Made by a program: the position numbers and the translations under genes. The notes beneath the pieces are model-generated. The model had not been told where the DNA came from. It made no database searches and saw only the letters and a program-made list of their open reading frames with translations. DNA of 64,000 nt, taken from Castellaniella sp049673105 (GTDB taxonomy: Bacteria; Pseudomonadota; Gammaproteobacteria; Burkholderiales; Burkholderiaceae_B). Below are positions 16,350-25,254 of the stretch, piece by piece; position 1 is the first letter of the stretch; each line of letters begins with the position of its first letter. The stretch spans positions 124,001 to 188,000 of the forward strand of contig NZ_JBATXG010000025.1 of NCBI RefSeq assembly GCF_049673105.1, read 5' to 3'.

Positions 16350-17873
16350 TCAGGCCCCTGCGGCAACGACCCGCGCAGCGATCCGCTGCTGCCATTCCCG
16401 GGGCCCGGTCGTGTGCACGGAAACCCCCTGGGAATCCACCGCGACCGTCACCGGCATGTCCTGCACCTGAAATTCGTAGATGGCTTCCATGCCCAGGTCT
16501 TCGAAACCCACCACTCGGGCGGCCCGAATGGCCTTGGACACCAGGTAGGCGGACCCGCCCACGGCCATCAGATAGGCCGAGCCGTGCTTACGGATGGACT
16601 CGATCGCATCAGGGCCGCGCTCGGCCTTGCCGATCATGGCCAACAAACCGGTCTCTCCCAGCATCATATCGGTAAATTTATCCATGCGCGTGGACGTGGT
16701 GGGGCCGGCAGGGCCGACCACCTCGTCGCGCACCGGATCGACCGGCCCGACGTAATAGATCACCCGGTTCGCAAAATCGACCGGCAAGGATTCGCCCTTG
16801 GCCAACATGTCCTGGATGCGCTTATGAGCGGCATCGCGGCCCGTCAGGATATGGCCGGACAAGAGCAGGCGCTCGCCCGGCTTCCAGGACGCGACCTCTT
16901 CGCGGGTCAAAGCATCCAGATTGACCTGGCGGGATGCCTTGTAGTCGGGTTTCCAGTGAACCTCGGGCCATTCGGACAGCGCCGGCGGCTGCAAGGCTGC
17001 CGGGCCGCTGCCGTCCAGCATGAAATGCACGTGGCGGGTCGCGGCGCAGTTCGGAATCATGGCGACCGGCTTGGATGCCGCATGCGTCGGACAGGTCAGG
17101 ATCTTCACGTCCAGCACCGTCGTCAGGCCACCCAGGCCCTGGGCGCCGATCCCCAGCGCATTGACCTTTTGATAGAGATCGATACGCAGTTCTTCGAGCT
17201 TGTTCTGCGGGCCGCGCTGCAGCAGTTCATACATGTCGATGTCCTGCATCAGCGACTGCTTGGCCATGAGCATGGCTTTTTCGGCGGTGCCGCCCACGCC
17301 AATGCCCAGCATGCCCGGCGGGCACCAGCCTGCGCCCATATGCGGCACGGTCTTCAGCACCCAGTCGATCAAAGAATCACTGGGATTGAGCATGGCGAAC
17401 TTGGTCTTGTTTTCCGATCCGCCGCCCTTGGCCGCCACCTGCACGTCCACGGTGTCGCCGGGGACCAGTTCGACCTGCAGCACACAGGGCGTGTTGTCGC
17501 GGGTGTTGCGACGCGTGAACAAGGGGTCGTCGAGCACCGACGCCCGCAGCGGATTATCGGGATTGGTATACCCCCGGCGCACCCCTTCATCGCAGAGTTC
17601 CTGCAGGCTGCGGCGCGTATCGAAGCGCACGTCCATGCCGACCTTCATGAAGACGTTGACGATCCCGGTGTCCTGGCAAATGGGCCGGTGGCCTTCGGCG
17701 CACAGGCGCGAATTGGTCAGGATCTGCGCAATCGCATCGCGCGCGGCGGGGCTTTCCTCGGCTTCGTAGGCGCGGGCCAGATGCTGGATGTAGTCCAGCG
17801 GGTGATAGATGCTGATGAACTGAACGGCATCTTCGATGGATTGGATCAGATCGTGTTCGGTGATCGTGGTCAT
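16350..17873 (-). CDS. Class I iron-sulfur fumarate hydratase
   Basis: This 507-residue protein is a class I fumarase, with the alpha-type domain (residues 1 to about 290) followed by the beta-type domain. It should hydrate fumarate to malate using an oxygen-sensitive [4Fe-4S] cluster. Candidate cluster cysteines are C66 (GHRPICQDTGIV), one in the LTCPTHAASKPVAMIPNCAATRHVHF region and one in GWCPPGMLGIG. The second domain has the signature PAGPTTSTRMDKFTD. The ATG at 17873 overlaps the preceding stop (TAATG). A much longer open frame extends upstream but only duplicates the enoyl-CoA hydratase region in another frame. Tartrate dehydratase or mesaconase activity cannot be excluded. Confidence 0.9.
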   Translation of the reverse strand: MTTITEHDLIQSIEDAVQFISIYHPLDYIQHLARAYEAEESPAARDAIAQILTNSRLCAEGHRPICQDTGIVNVFMKVGMDVRFDTRRSLQELCDEGVRRGYTNPDNPLRASVLDDPLFTRRNTRDNTPCVLQVELVPGDTVDVQVAAKGGGSENKTKFAMLNPSDSLIDWVLKTVPHMGAGWCPPGMLGIGVGGTAEKAMLMAKQSLMQDIDMYELLQRGPQNKLEELRIDLYQKVNALGIGAQGLGGLTTVLDVKILTCPTHAASKPVAMIPNCAATRHVHFMLDGSGPAALQPPALSEWPEVHWKPDYKASRQVNLDALTREEVASWKPGERLLLSGHILTGRDAAHKRIQDMLAKGESLPVDFANRVIYYVGPVDPVRDEVVGPAGPTTSTRMDKFTDMMLGETGLLAMIGKAERGPDAIESIRKHGSAYLMAVGGSAYLVSKAIRAARVVGFEDLGMEAIYEFQVQDMPVTVAVDSQGVSVHTTGPREWQQRIAARVVAAGA

Positions 17874-18640
17874 TATTTTCCCTTCCAGACCGGTGGTCGT
17901 TTTTCGGCGAACGCGGTTGCGCCTTCGCGCGCGTCCTCGGAGACAAAAATCGGGGCAATGCGCGGGCGCTGCAGATCGAACATGTCGTCGGGCCGCCAGT
18001 TGCGCGATTGCGAAATCACGGATTTTGCCGTGCGCACCGCCAACGGGCCATTGGCCGCGATGGTGTGCGCCAGGGCCAGGGCGGCGTCCAGGGCGGCGCC
18101 GGATTCCGTCAGGCGGTTCACCAGCCCAAGCTGGTGAAAACGTTCGGCGGAAAATATGTCGCCGGTCAGCACGGCTTCCATGGCGACATGATAGGGGATG
18201 CGCGAGGGCAGGCGCAGCATGCCTCCGGACCCCGGCACCAGCCCGCGCTTGACCTCGGGCAGGCCGAAGGTCGCATCGCGCGCCGCCACGATCAGGTCGC
18301 AGGCCAGGACCAGTTCGCAGCCACCGGCCAGGGCATAGCCCTCGACCGCGGCGATCAGGGGTTTTTCGGGCGGGCGTTCGCACAGGCCGCCAAAGCCGCG
18401 ATCCCCCACATAGGGGCGCTGGCCGCTGGCGGCAAAGGCCTTCAGGTCCATGCCCGCGCAGAAATGGCCGCCCGCACCGGTCAGGATGCCCAGACGCAAT
18501 TGCGGATCATCATCCAGCCGATCCAGCGCCACCGCCAGGGCTTGCGCCGTTTCCAGATCGACCGCATTTCGCGCCTGCGGTCGATTCAAGATCATGACCA
18601 GCACATCGCCTTGCCGCCGGACTTCCAGGCACTCGCTCAT
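17873..18640 (-). CDS. Enoyl-CoA hydratase/isomerase family protein
   Basis: This 255-residue crotonase-fold protein has the oxyanion-hole segments GAGGHFCAGMDLKAFA and GYALAGGCELVLACDLIVAA, and the conserved GLPEVKRGLVPGSGGMLRLP containing a catalytic glutamate. It would hydrate, isomerise or otherwise process an enoyl-CoA. The ATG at 18640 follows CGGAGAAC; the longer open frame upstream would run into the glyQ promoter region. It is translationally coupled to fumarase by a TAATG overlap. The pair suggests a short acyl-CoA degradation branch, but no acyl-CoA synthetase or dehydrogenase is present to fix the substrate. Confidence 0.87.
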   Translation of the reverse strand: MSECLEVRRQGDVLVMILNRPQARNAVDLETAQALAVALDRLDDDPQLRLGILTGAGGHFCAGMDLKAFAASGQRPYVGDRGFGGLCERPPEKPLIAAVEGYALAGGCELVLACDLIVAARDATFGLPEVKRGLVPGSGGMLRLPSRIPYHVAMEAVLTGDIFSAERFHQLGLVNRLTESGAALDAALALAHTIAANGPLAVRTAKSVISQSRNWRPDDMFDLQRPRIAPIFVSEDAREGATAFAEKRPPVWKGK

Positions 18641-18674
18641 GTGTTCTCCGACAAAGTGGATAAAATGGCCGTTT

Positions 18675-18698
18675 CGGGTGCAGTCCGCACTGTACCCG
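18675..18698. promoter_or_regulatory. Hairpin in the gap ahead of glyQ
   Basis: CGGGTGCAGT and ACTGTACCCG pair over ten bases (one G-U) around a CCGC loop. It lies between the divergent enoyl-CoA hydratase and glyQ genes, 38 bases before the glyQ start, and just after a TAAAAT box at 18661-18666 that could be a plus-strand -10 element. The hairpin would then sit at the 5' end of the glyQS message. Confidence 0.35.
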
Positions 18699-18736
18699 AG
18701 TTTCGGATACGAACCTTGCGGGTCACCCGCCACGTC

Positions 18737-19630
18737 ATGCTCACATTCCAACAACTGATTTTATCGCTCCAGCAATATTGGGACCGGCAGGGCTGTTCCC
18801 TGCTGCAACCCTACGACATGGAAGTCGGGGCCGGCACGTCCCACACCGCCACCTTTCTGCGCGCCATCGGCCCGGAACCCTGGCGCGCCGCGTACGTCCA
18901 GCCATCCCGCCGCCCCAAAGACGGGCGCTACGGCGACAACCCGAACCGGCTGCAGCACTATTACCAGTTCCAGGTGGTCCTGAAACCCGCGCCGCTGAAC
19001 ATCATCGACCTGTACCTGGGTTCGCTGCAGGCCGTGGGCATCGACCCGCAGCAGCACGATATCCGTTTCGTCGAGGACGACTGGGAGAACCCCACGCTGG
19101 GCGCCTGGGGCCTGGGTTGGGAAGTCTGGCTAAACGGCATGGAAGTCACCCAGTTCACTTATTTCCAGCAGGTAGGCGGCCTGGACTGCAACCCCACCAT
19201 GGGCGAAATCACCTACGGGCTGGAACGCCTGGCCATGTACCTGCAAGGCGTGGAATCCGTCTATGACCTGGTCTGGACGCAAGCGCCCGACGGTCGCCGC
19301 GTCCTGTATCGCGACGTGTTCCACCAAAACGAGGTCGAGCAGTCCACCTACAATTTCGAATACGCTGCCACCCCCATGCTGTTCAACCACTTCAACGACT
19401 ACGAGACCGAGGCCAAACGCCTGATCGACGTTCCCCTGGCCCTGCCCGCCTACGAAGCCACGCTGAAGGCCGCCCACACCTTCAACCTGCTCGATGCACG
19501 CGGCGCCATCAGCGTCACGGAACGGGCCGCCTACATTGGCCGCATCCGCAACCTGTCCCGGGCCGTGGCCCAGGCGTATTACGAATCTCGCGAACGGCTG
19601 GGCTTTCCCATGCTGGAGGCCCAGGCATGA
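18737..19630 (+). CDS. glyQ: Glycine--tRNA ligase alpha subunit
   Basis: This 297-residue catalytic subunit of the bacterial alpha2beta2 GlyRS begins MLTFQQLILSLQQYWDRQGC and contains the nearly invariant QPYDMEVGAGTSHTATFLRA, YVQPSRRPKDGRYGDNPNRLQHYYQFQV and MEVTQFTYFQQVGG blocks that bind glycine and ATP. The length matches the family. The ATG at 18737 marks the conserved N-terminus, although the frame stays open far upstream. glyS follows with a four-base ATGA overlap. Confidence 0.96.
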   Translation: MLTFQQLILSLQQYWDRQGCSLLQPYDMEVGAGTSHTATFLRAIGPEPWRAAYVQPSRRPKDGRYGDNPNRLQHYYQFQVVLKPAPLNIIDLYLGSLQAVGIDPQQHDIRFVEDDWENPTLGAWGLGWEVWLNGMEVTQFTYFQQVGGLDCNPTMGEITYGLERLAMYLQGVESVYDLVWTQAPDGRRVLYRDVFHQNEVEQSTYNFEYAATPMLFNHFNDYETEAKRLIDVPLALPAYEATLKAAHTFNLLDARGAISVTERAAYIGRIRNLSRAVAQAYYESRERLGFPMLEAQA

Positions 19631-21762
19631 ACACCCGTCCCCTGATCATTGAACTGCTCACCGAAGAACTGCCGCCCAAAGCCCTGAACACGCTGGGCAA
19701 TGCCTTTGCCGACAGCATCCAGAAAATCCTGCAGGGCCAGCACCTGCTGGCGCCGGCTTGCACGCGCACCGTCTACGCCACGCCGCGCCGCCTGGCCGCG
19801 CAGTTCAGCGCCGTCCTGGACCAGGCCCCTGACCAGCCCTACAGCGAAAAACTGATGCCGACCGCGATCGGCCTGGACGAGCAAGGCGCCGCCACCCCGG
19901 CCCTGTCCAAGAAACTGCAGGCCAAGAACCTGTCGCACCTGACGCCCGCCGATCTGGTCCGCCGCAACGACGGCAAACAAGACGTGCTCTATGCCGAGGG
20001 CACCGCCCCCGGCGCGGCGCTGGCCGATGGCCTGCAGCAGGCGTTGGACCACGCCGTCACCCACCTGCCGATCCCCAAGGTCATGCAGTACCAGCTGGCC
20101 GATGGGCGCACCAGCGTCAAATTCGTGCGGCCTGCCCACCACCTGCTGGCCCTGTGGGGCGATACCGTGGTGCCGGTGCACACCCTGGGCCTGCAGGCGG
20201 ATCGCATCACACGGGGGCACCGCTTCCTGTGCCAAGACCCGCTGACGATCGCCACGGTCGACGACTGGGCGGCCTCGCTGGACCAGCCAGGCTACGTCAT
20301 CCCCGGCTTTGCCGAACGGCGCGAACGCATCGCCCGCCAACTGGCGGAAGCATCCGCCGCCCTGGGGACCACCATTGGTTCGGATCCCGAGGTCGACGCC
20401 CTGCTGGACGAGGTCACAGCGCTGGTGGAATGGCCCACGGTCTATGTCGGCGCCTTCGAAGAAGACTTTCTGGCGGTGCCGCCGGAATGCCTGATCCTGA
20501 CCATGCGGCTGAATCAGAAATATTTCCCGCTCTTCGACCCCGACACCGGGGCGCTGACCCATCGTTTCCTGATCGTCAGCAACATGCAGCCCCAGGACCC
20601 CAGCCACATCATCCAGGGCAATCAGCGCGTGGTGCGCCCCCGCCTGGCCGATGCGCAGTTTTTCTATCAAACCGATCTCAAGACCCCGCTGGCGGATCGC
20701 GTCGCCGACCTGGCCCACAGCGTCTACCACAACAAGCTCGGTTCCCAGCTGGAACGCACCGAACGGGTCCGTAAAATTGCGCGCTGGCTGGCGCCCCTGC
20801 TGGGCGGGCAGCCCCTGGTCGCGGCGCGCGCCGCCATGCTCGCCCATGCCGACCTGGGCACCCAGATGGTGGGGGAATTCCCCGAACTGCAGGGCATCAT
20901 GGGCGCCTACTACGCTCAGCACGACGGCGAAGCCCCCGATGTCGTGCGCGCCTTGCGCGACCAGTACAAGATCCGCCTGGACGAACCCGTTCAGGCGGAC
21001 ACCCTGATCGCCGCCGTGCTGTTCATGGCGGAACGCGCCGAAGCCCTGATCGGCATCTGGGGCATCGGCCTGGCGCCGACGGGCGAACGCGACCCCTACG
21101 GGCTGCGCCGCGCCGCGCTGGGCCTGATCAGCGCTTACGAACAGCTCACGGCAGGCGGCTATTTGCAATCCAGCCAGGATTCTCCCGCCCGGCTGGCGGC
21201 GCTGCTGGAAGAAGCCGCCAACAACTTCGGTCCCGGCAAACTGGCGCGCGGCACGGTCGACGCCGTGCTGGAATTCATCTACGAACGTTACCGCAACCAG
21301 CTGGCCGCGACCTGCGACCGGGCCGCCATCGACGCAGTCCTGGCGCTGCGTCCGCCGGTGCACCAGGTGGCCGCCCGCGTGCGCGCCTGCATGGAATTCG
21401 CCGCCTTGCCGGAAGCCGAATCCCTGGCAGCCGCCAACAAACGGGTCAGCAACCTGCTGAAGAAAACCGACGGCGACCTGCCTGATTTCGACCCCAGCCT
21501 GTTGTCCGAACCTGCCGAACAACAGCTGGCCGCCATCATCGCGCAGTTGGCGCCCCAGGCGCAGGCCGCTTTGCAGGCGGGCGATTTCACCGCCAGCCTG
21601 GCCACCCTGGCCCAGGCCCGCGCCGCCGTCGACCGCTTCTTCACCGACGTCATGGTCATGGCGGAAGACCCGCGCATCCGCAGCAATCGGCTATCTCTGC
21701 TGCGATCCCTGCATGAACTGATGAACCAGGTCGCCGATCTGTCCAGGCTGGTCGTCCAGTGA
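19627..21762 (+). CDS. glyS: Glycine--tRNA ligase beta subunit
   Basis: This 711-residue tRNA-recognising subunit begins with PLIIELLTEELPPKALNTLGNAFADSI and carries the typical RPAHHLLALWGDTVVP, LILTMRLNQKYFPLFD and GEFPELQGIMGAYYAQHDGE motifs, the last being the HD-like region. It ends with an anticodon-binding-like helical domain containing VMVMAEDPRIRSNRLSLL. Length and order agree with GlyS. A gmhB gene starting with GTG overlaps its stop codon. Confidence 0.96.
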   Translation: MNTRPLIIELLTEELPPKALNTLGNAFADSIQKILQGQHLLAPACTRTVYATPRRLAAQFSAVLDQAPDQPYSEKLMPTAIGLDEQGAATPALSKKLQAKNLSHLTPADLVRRNDGKQDVLYAEGTAPGAALADGLQQALDHAVTHLPIPKVMQYQLADGRTSVKFVRPAHHLLALWGDTVVPVHTLGLQADRITRGHRFLCQDPLTIATVDDWAASLDQPGYVIPGFAERRERIARQLAEASAALGTTIGSDPEVDALLDEVTALVEWPTVYVGAFEEDFLAVPPECLILTMRLNQKYFPLFDPDTGALTHRFLIVSNMQPQDPSHIIQGNQRVVRPRLADAQFFYQTDLKTPLADRVADLAHSVYHNKLGSQLERTERVRKIARWLAPLLGGQPLVAARAAMLAHADLGTQMVGEFPELQGIMGAYYAQHDGEAPDVVRALRDQYKIRLDEPVQADTLIAAVLFMAERAEALIGIWGIGLAPTGERDPYGLRRAALGLISAYEQLTAGGYLQSSQDSPARLAALLEEAANNFGPGKLARGTVDAVLEFIYERYRNQLAATCDRAAIDAVLALRPPVHQVAARVRACMEFAALPEAESLAAANKRVSNLLKKTDGDLPDFDPSLLSEPAEQQLAAIIAQLAPQAQAALQAGDFTASLATLAQARAAVDRFFTDVMVMAEDPRIRSNRLSLLRSLHELMNQVADLSRLVVQ

Positions 21763-22313
21763 AGCTCGTCATCCTGGACCGCGACGGCGTCATCAACGAA
21801 GACAGCGACGCCTTCATCAAATCGCCCGATGAATGGATTCCCATCCCCGGCAGCCTGGAAGCCATCGGCAGGCTCAGCCAGGCTGGTTGGCGGGTCGTCA
21901 TCGCCAGCAACCAATCCGGCGTGGCGCGCGGTCTGTTTTCCATGGAATCCCTGGGCGCCATCCACACCCGGATGCGCCAGGCGGCGGCGGACGCGGGCGG
22001 ACGCATCGACGCCATCTTCTTCTGCCCCCACGGCCCCGAAGACGGCTGCGCCTGCCGCAAACCTCTGCCCGGTATGCTGCACGACATCGCGCAACGACTG
22101 GACATCCACCTGAACGGCGTCCCTCTGGTGGGCGACAGTCTGCGCGACCTGCAGGCTGCTGCAGCCGTCGGCTGCGCACCCTGGCTGGTGCTGACGGGCA
22201 AAGGCCGCAAGACCTGGGATACGTCCGGCACCAGCGGTGAACTGCCCGCCGGCACCGAAGTCTGCGACAACCTCGCCGCTGTCGCCGATGCGCTGATCAA
22301 GGCACACCCATGA
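21759..22313 (+). CDS. gmhB: D-glycero-D-manno-heptose 1,7-bisphosphate 7-phosphatase
   Basis: This 184-residue HAD phosphatase acts in ADP-heptose synthesis for the LPS core. It has the nucleophile motif LDRDGVINEDSD, the VIASNQSGVARG segment, the zinc loop CPHGPEDGCACRKP and the final GDSLRDLQAA. It starts with GTG at 21759, overlapping the glyS stop (GTGA), and its own stop overlaps plsC. The coupling with plsC and glyS makes it part of one long operon of translation and envelope genes. Confidence 0.92.
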   Translation: MKLVILDRDGVINEDSDAFIKSPDEWIPIPGSLEAIGRLSQAGWRVVIASNQSGVARGLFSMESLGAIHTRMRQAAADAGGRIDAIFFCPHGPEDGCACRKPLPGMLHDIAQRLDIHLNGVPLVGDSLRDLQAAAAVGCAPWLVLTGKGRKTWDTSGTSGELPAGTEVCDNLAAVADALIKAHP

Positions 22314-23038
22314 TTTTCCTACGCTCTGCGTTTTACATGGTCTTTCTGACCGTCACGGTCATCCCCTATGCGCTGTGCTGTGTCCTGTGGGCACCGCTGC
22401 CGCTGACCTGGCGCTACCGGCTGACGCTGGGCTGGCCGCGCCTGGCTTTGTGGGGCGCCCGCTGGATACTGGGCATCCGCTATCAGGCCCAAGGGACCGA
22501 ACACCTGCCCAACGGACCGGCCATCATCCTGTCCAAGCATCAATCCGCCTGGGAAACCCTGTACTTCGCCGTCAAACTGCCCCGCGACGTGGTGTTCGTA
22601 TACAAAAAAGAGCTGCATCACGTGCCGTTCTTCGGCTGGAGCCTGGCGCTGCTCAGCATGATTCCCATCGATCGGGCCAAAGGCCGCGAATCCTTCGAAC
22701 AAGTCGTGCGCATCGGCAGCCTGCGCTTACAGGAAGGCCGCTGGCCGGTACTGTTTCCCGAAGGCACGCGCGTCGCCCCCGGAGAAGTCGGGCGCTACAA
22801 ACAAGGGGGCGCTTTGCTGGCATGCAAGACCGGCGTGCCGGTCATTCCGGTGGCCCATAATGCGGGGGAACGCTGGCCGCGCAACGCATTTTTGAAAACT
22901 CCCGGCCTGGTGACGGTGTCTTACGGACCGCCGCTGGACCCGACGCAGCACAATCCGGTGTCCCTGAACGCCGCAGTGCGCGACTGGATCGAGGCCGAAA
23001 TGCGGGTTCTGAACCCCGAACGTTATGCTCAGCGCTGA
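22310..23038 (+). CDS. plsC: 1-acyl-sn-glycerol-3-phosphate acyltransferase
   Basis: This 242-residue membrane acyltransferase makes phosphatidic acid. After an N-terminal membrane segment (about 5-25) it shows the four PlsC blocks: SKHQSAWET (an HxxxxE version of the usual HxxxxD), GWSLALLSMIPIDRAKG, LFPEGTRVAPGE and TGVPVIPVAHNAG. The HxxxxE form is familiar in betaproteobacterial PlsC proteins. It overlaps gmhB by four bases and the downstream protease-like gene by 14. Confidence 0.92.
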   Translation: MIFLRSAFYMVFLTVTVIPYALCCVLWAPLPLTWRYRLTLGWPRLALWGARWILGIRYQAQGTEHLPNGPAIILSKHQSAWETLYFAVKLPRDVVFVYKKELHHVPFFGWSLALLSMIPIDRAKGRESFEQVVRIGSLRLQEGRWPVLFPEGTRVAPGEVGRYKQGGALLACKTGVPVIPVAHNAGERWPRNAFLKTPGLVTVSYGPPLDPTQHNPVSLNAAVRDWIEAEMRVLNPERYAQR

Positions 23039-23921
23039 CTCACGTCAGCTCAGCCTGTTCGACTCGCTGACGCCCGAAGCCCGCATCGCCCCGCCGCGCC
23101 GTCCGGCGCCCAGCGAACTCCCTGGTGCCGAGCCACACAGCGCCCCGCCCGGACGCCCCCCGGCCATTCCCGATCTGCCCGGCTACCGGCATCACGCGCT
23201 GCATCTGCCGGATGGTCCCCTGGATTACGCGCTACGCCGTTCCCGCCGTCGCACCATTGGCCTGACCATCCGCGATGCCCGCTTGCTGATCCAGGCGCCA
23301 TCCTGGGCCAGTCGCACCCAGATCGAGGAAGCCATCCATGAAAAATCCCGCTGGATCCGCGACAAGCTCAAGTCCAGCCAGGAACGCCTGGCCCTGCTGG
23401 CGCTACAAGATACGCAATGGCGCGCCGGCGGGCGCATCCCTTATCTGGGCGTGATGATCGAACTGCAATTGGACGGCGCGCGGGACGCCTGGTTCGACGG
23501 CGACAGCCGCCACCCGGCCACTGGCGACTGCCTGCACCTGCCGCTGCCGGCCGATTCAGAGGGGACCCGCATCCAGGAACGCGCCCAGGCATGGCTGCAA
23601 GCCCGCGCCACCGAAGATTTCGAACACCGGCTGCAGCGTGTGCTGGATCGTGCCGGGCAGCAGATCCACGGCTGGGGCCTATCCGGTGCGCAAGGCCGGT
23701 GGGGGTCCTGCACCAGCCAACGCCGTATTCTCTTGAACTGGCGGCTGATCCACCTGCCGGCGGCCTTGATCGATTATGTGGTGGCGCACGAAGTGGCGCA
23801 TCTGAAAGAGATGAACCACAGCCCCGCCTTTTGGCGCGAGGTCGAAAGGCTGCACCCCGATTTCAAGCAGGCGCGAGATGCGCTGGCCCAGCATCACCCG
23901 GCCAGCCTGCCCCTGTTCTAA
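23025..23921 (+). CDS. YgjP-like zinc metallopeptidase
   Basis: This 298-residue protein has the UTP pyrophosphatase/YgjP (DUF45, M48-like) domain with zinc motif VVAHEVAHLKEMNHSPAFWREVERLHPDF near the C-terminus, and RRRTIGLTIRDARLLIQAPSW at the start of the domain. The first 60 residues are a Pro/Ala-rich extension. Activity is assigned only by family. The start at 23025 overlaps the end of plsC by 14 bases; later ATG codons would remove part of the conserved domain. Confidence 0.82.
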   Translation: MLSADSRQLSLFDSLTPEARIAPPRRPAPSELPGAEPHSAPPGRPPAIPDLPGYRHHALHLPDGPLDYALRRSRRRTIGLTIRDARLLIQAPSWASRTQIEEAIHEKSRWIRDKLKSSQERLALLALQDTQWRAGGRIPYLGVMIELQLDGARDAWFDGDSRHPATGDCLHLPLPADSEGTRIQERAQAWLQARATEDFEHRLQRVLDRAGQQIHGWGLSGAQGRWGSCTSQRRILLNWRLIHLPAALIDYVVAHEVAHLKEMNHSPAFWREVERLHPDFKQARDALAQHHPASLPLF

Positions 23922-24036
23922 TCGACCCCGACGTCCGCCGCAAAGTCATGCTGCAGGCGGAATGCGCCGTCTACGTGGTGCGCCAGGGTGCCCCAATATG
24001 CGTATCATAGGGACCTCACCCCGCTAAGGAATCACC

Positions 24037-24432
24037 ATGCGACTACTACACACCATGCTGCGCGTCGGCAACCTGGACCGCTCCCTGATGTTCTATACCG
24101 ACACCCTGGGCATGAAGCTGCTGCGCCGCAAGGACTACCCGGAAGGCCGCTTCACCCTGGCCTTTGTCGGCTACCAGGATGAAGCCGAGGGCGCCGTCAT
24201 CGAACTGACCCATAACTGGGATACGGACACCTACGAGCTGGGCACCGGATACGGGCATATCGCCATCGAAGTCGAAGACGCCTACGACACCTGCGCCACC
24301 ATCAAGGCGCGCGGCGGTTTGGTGGTGCGCGAAGCAGGCCCCATGAAACACGGAACGACGGTCATCGCCTTCGTCCAGGACCCCGACGGCTACAAAGTCG
24401 AACTGATTCAGCGTCACGACCGCGCTGACTGA
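24037..24432 (+). CDS. gloA: Lactoylglutathione lyase (glyoxalase I)
   Basis: This 131-residue protein converts the methylglyoxal-glutathione hemithioacetal to S-lactoylglutathione. It has the full GloA pattern: RLLHTMLRVGNLDRSLMFYTDTLGMKLLR with metal-ligand H5, ELTHNWDTDTYELGTGYGHIAIEV, and GTTVIAFVQDPDGYKVELIQ with the last glutamate ligand. The ATG at 24037 follows AAGGAATCACC. It ends only four bases before the convergent rsmA stop. Confidence 0.95.
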   Translation: MRLLHTMLRVGNLDRSLMFYTDTLGMKLLRRKDYPEGRFTLAFVGYQDEAEGAVIELTHNWDTDTYELGTGYGHIAIEVEDAYDTCATIKARGGLVVREAGPMKHGTTVIAFVQDPDGYKVELIQRHDRAD

Positions 24433-24436
24433 GAGG

Positions 24437-25249
24437 TCAGGCGGTTCCGGCAGCCGCCAAGGCATCGGCCATATCCAGGAATTGCGTCACAGACAATTCC
24501 TGGGGCCGTACCGTATTGGCAATCCCCAACGCATCCCAATCCAGCCGGCCAGCCCAGTCGCCCAGGCTGCCGCGGATCATCTTGCGCCGATGCTCGAACA
24601 CTCGCGCCACCAGACGATCGAACACCATCGGATCGACCGGCTTGCGCCAGGCGTCGGCAGCCAGCGGGCGCATGCGCACGATGGCGGACATGACCTTGGG
24701 CGGCGGGTCGAAGGCATCCGGCGGCACATCGAACAGATGCACCATCCGGTAGCGCGCCTGCAACATGACCGACAGCCGTCCGTACTGGCTGTCGCCAGGC
24801 CGCGCCACCATGCGGTCGATTACTTCCCGCTGCAGCATGAAATGCTGATCCTGCACCTGATCCGCCCACTGCATCAGATGAAACAGCAAGGGCGTGGAGA
24901 TGTTGTAGGGCAGATTGCCGACGATGCGCAGACGGGGCGCTGCGGACACCGCGCCGGTGTCGGAGCCTGCCAGCTTTGAAAAATCCACCGTCAGGGCGTC
25001 AGCCTCGACGAGCTGCAGGCGATCAGCCCCCCATCGGGCGCGCAACCGCTGAGCCAGATCGCGATCCAGTTCCACGGCGACCAGCCGGGTCAGACGATCC
25101 AACAGCGGTGCAGTCAGGGCGGACAGCCCCGGACCGATTTCCACCATGCAGTCGTCCGCCTGCGGATCAATCGCCCGCACGATCGCATCCACGACCGACT
25201 CGTCGCTGAGGAAGTGCTGGCCGAAGCGTTTGCGTGCCTGATGAGCCAT
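24437..25249 (-). CDS. rsmA: 16S rRNA (adenine1518-N6/adenine1519-N6) dimethyltransferase
   Basis: The 270-residue KsgA/RsmA enzyme dimethylates two adenines at the 3' end of 16S rRNA. Motifs visible are KRFGQHFLSDESVVDAIV, the SAM-binding MVEIGPGLSALTAPLL and the catalytic VGNLPYNISTPLLFHL. The C-terminal domain carries PPKVMSAIVRMRP. It follows surA by five bases and ends the lptD-surA-rsmA group. Confidence 0.95.
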   Translation of the reverse strand: MAHQARKRFGQHFLSDESVVDAIVRAIDPQADDCMVEIGPGLSALTAPLLDRLTRLVAVELDRDLAQRLRARWGADRLQLVEADALTVDFSKLAGSDTGAVSAAPRLRIVGNLPYNISTPLLFHLMQWADQVQDQHFMLQREVIDRMVARPGDSQYGRLSVMLQARYRMVHLFDVPPDAFDPPPKVMSAIVRMRPLAADAWRKPVDPMVFDRLVARVFEHRRKMIRGSLGDWAGRLDWDALGIANTVRPQELSVTQFLDMADALAAAGTA

Positions 25250-25254
25250 CGCGA

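Noticed and set aside
16350..18383. 677-residue fumarase with a long N-terminal extension
   Set aside because: The extra 170 codons overlap the enoyl-CoA hydratase gene in another frame and are Arg/Pro-rich. The ATG at 17873 fits the family N-terminus and overlaps the preceding stop.
19579..21522. 647-codon open frame antisense to glyS
   Set aside because: It lies wholly within the clearly conserved glyS gene, its composition is that of a high-GC shadow frame, and it shows no domain motifs.
22310..23038. PlsC HxxxxE instead of HxxxxD as an unusual active site
   Set aside because: KHQSxWET-type motifs are familiar in proteobacterial PlsC proteins, so this is a known variant rather than a novelty.
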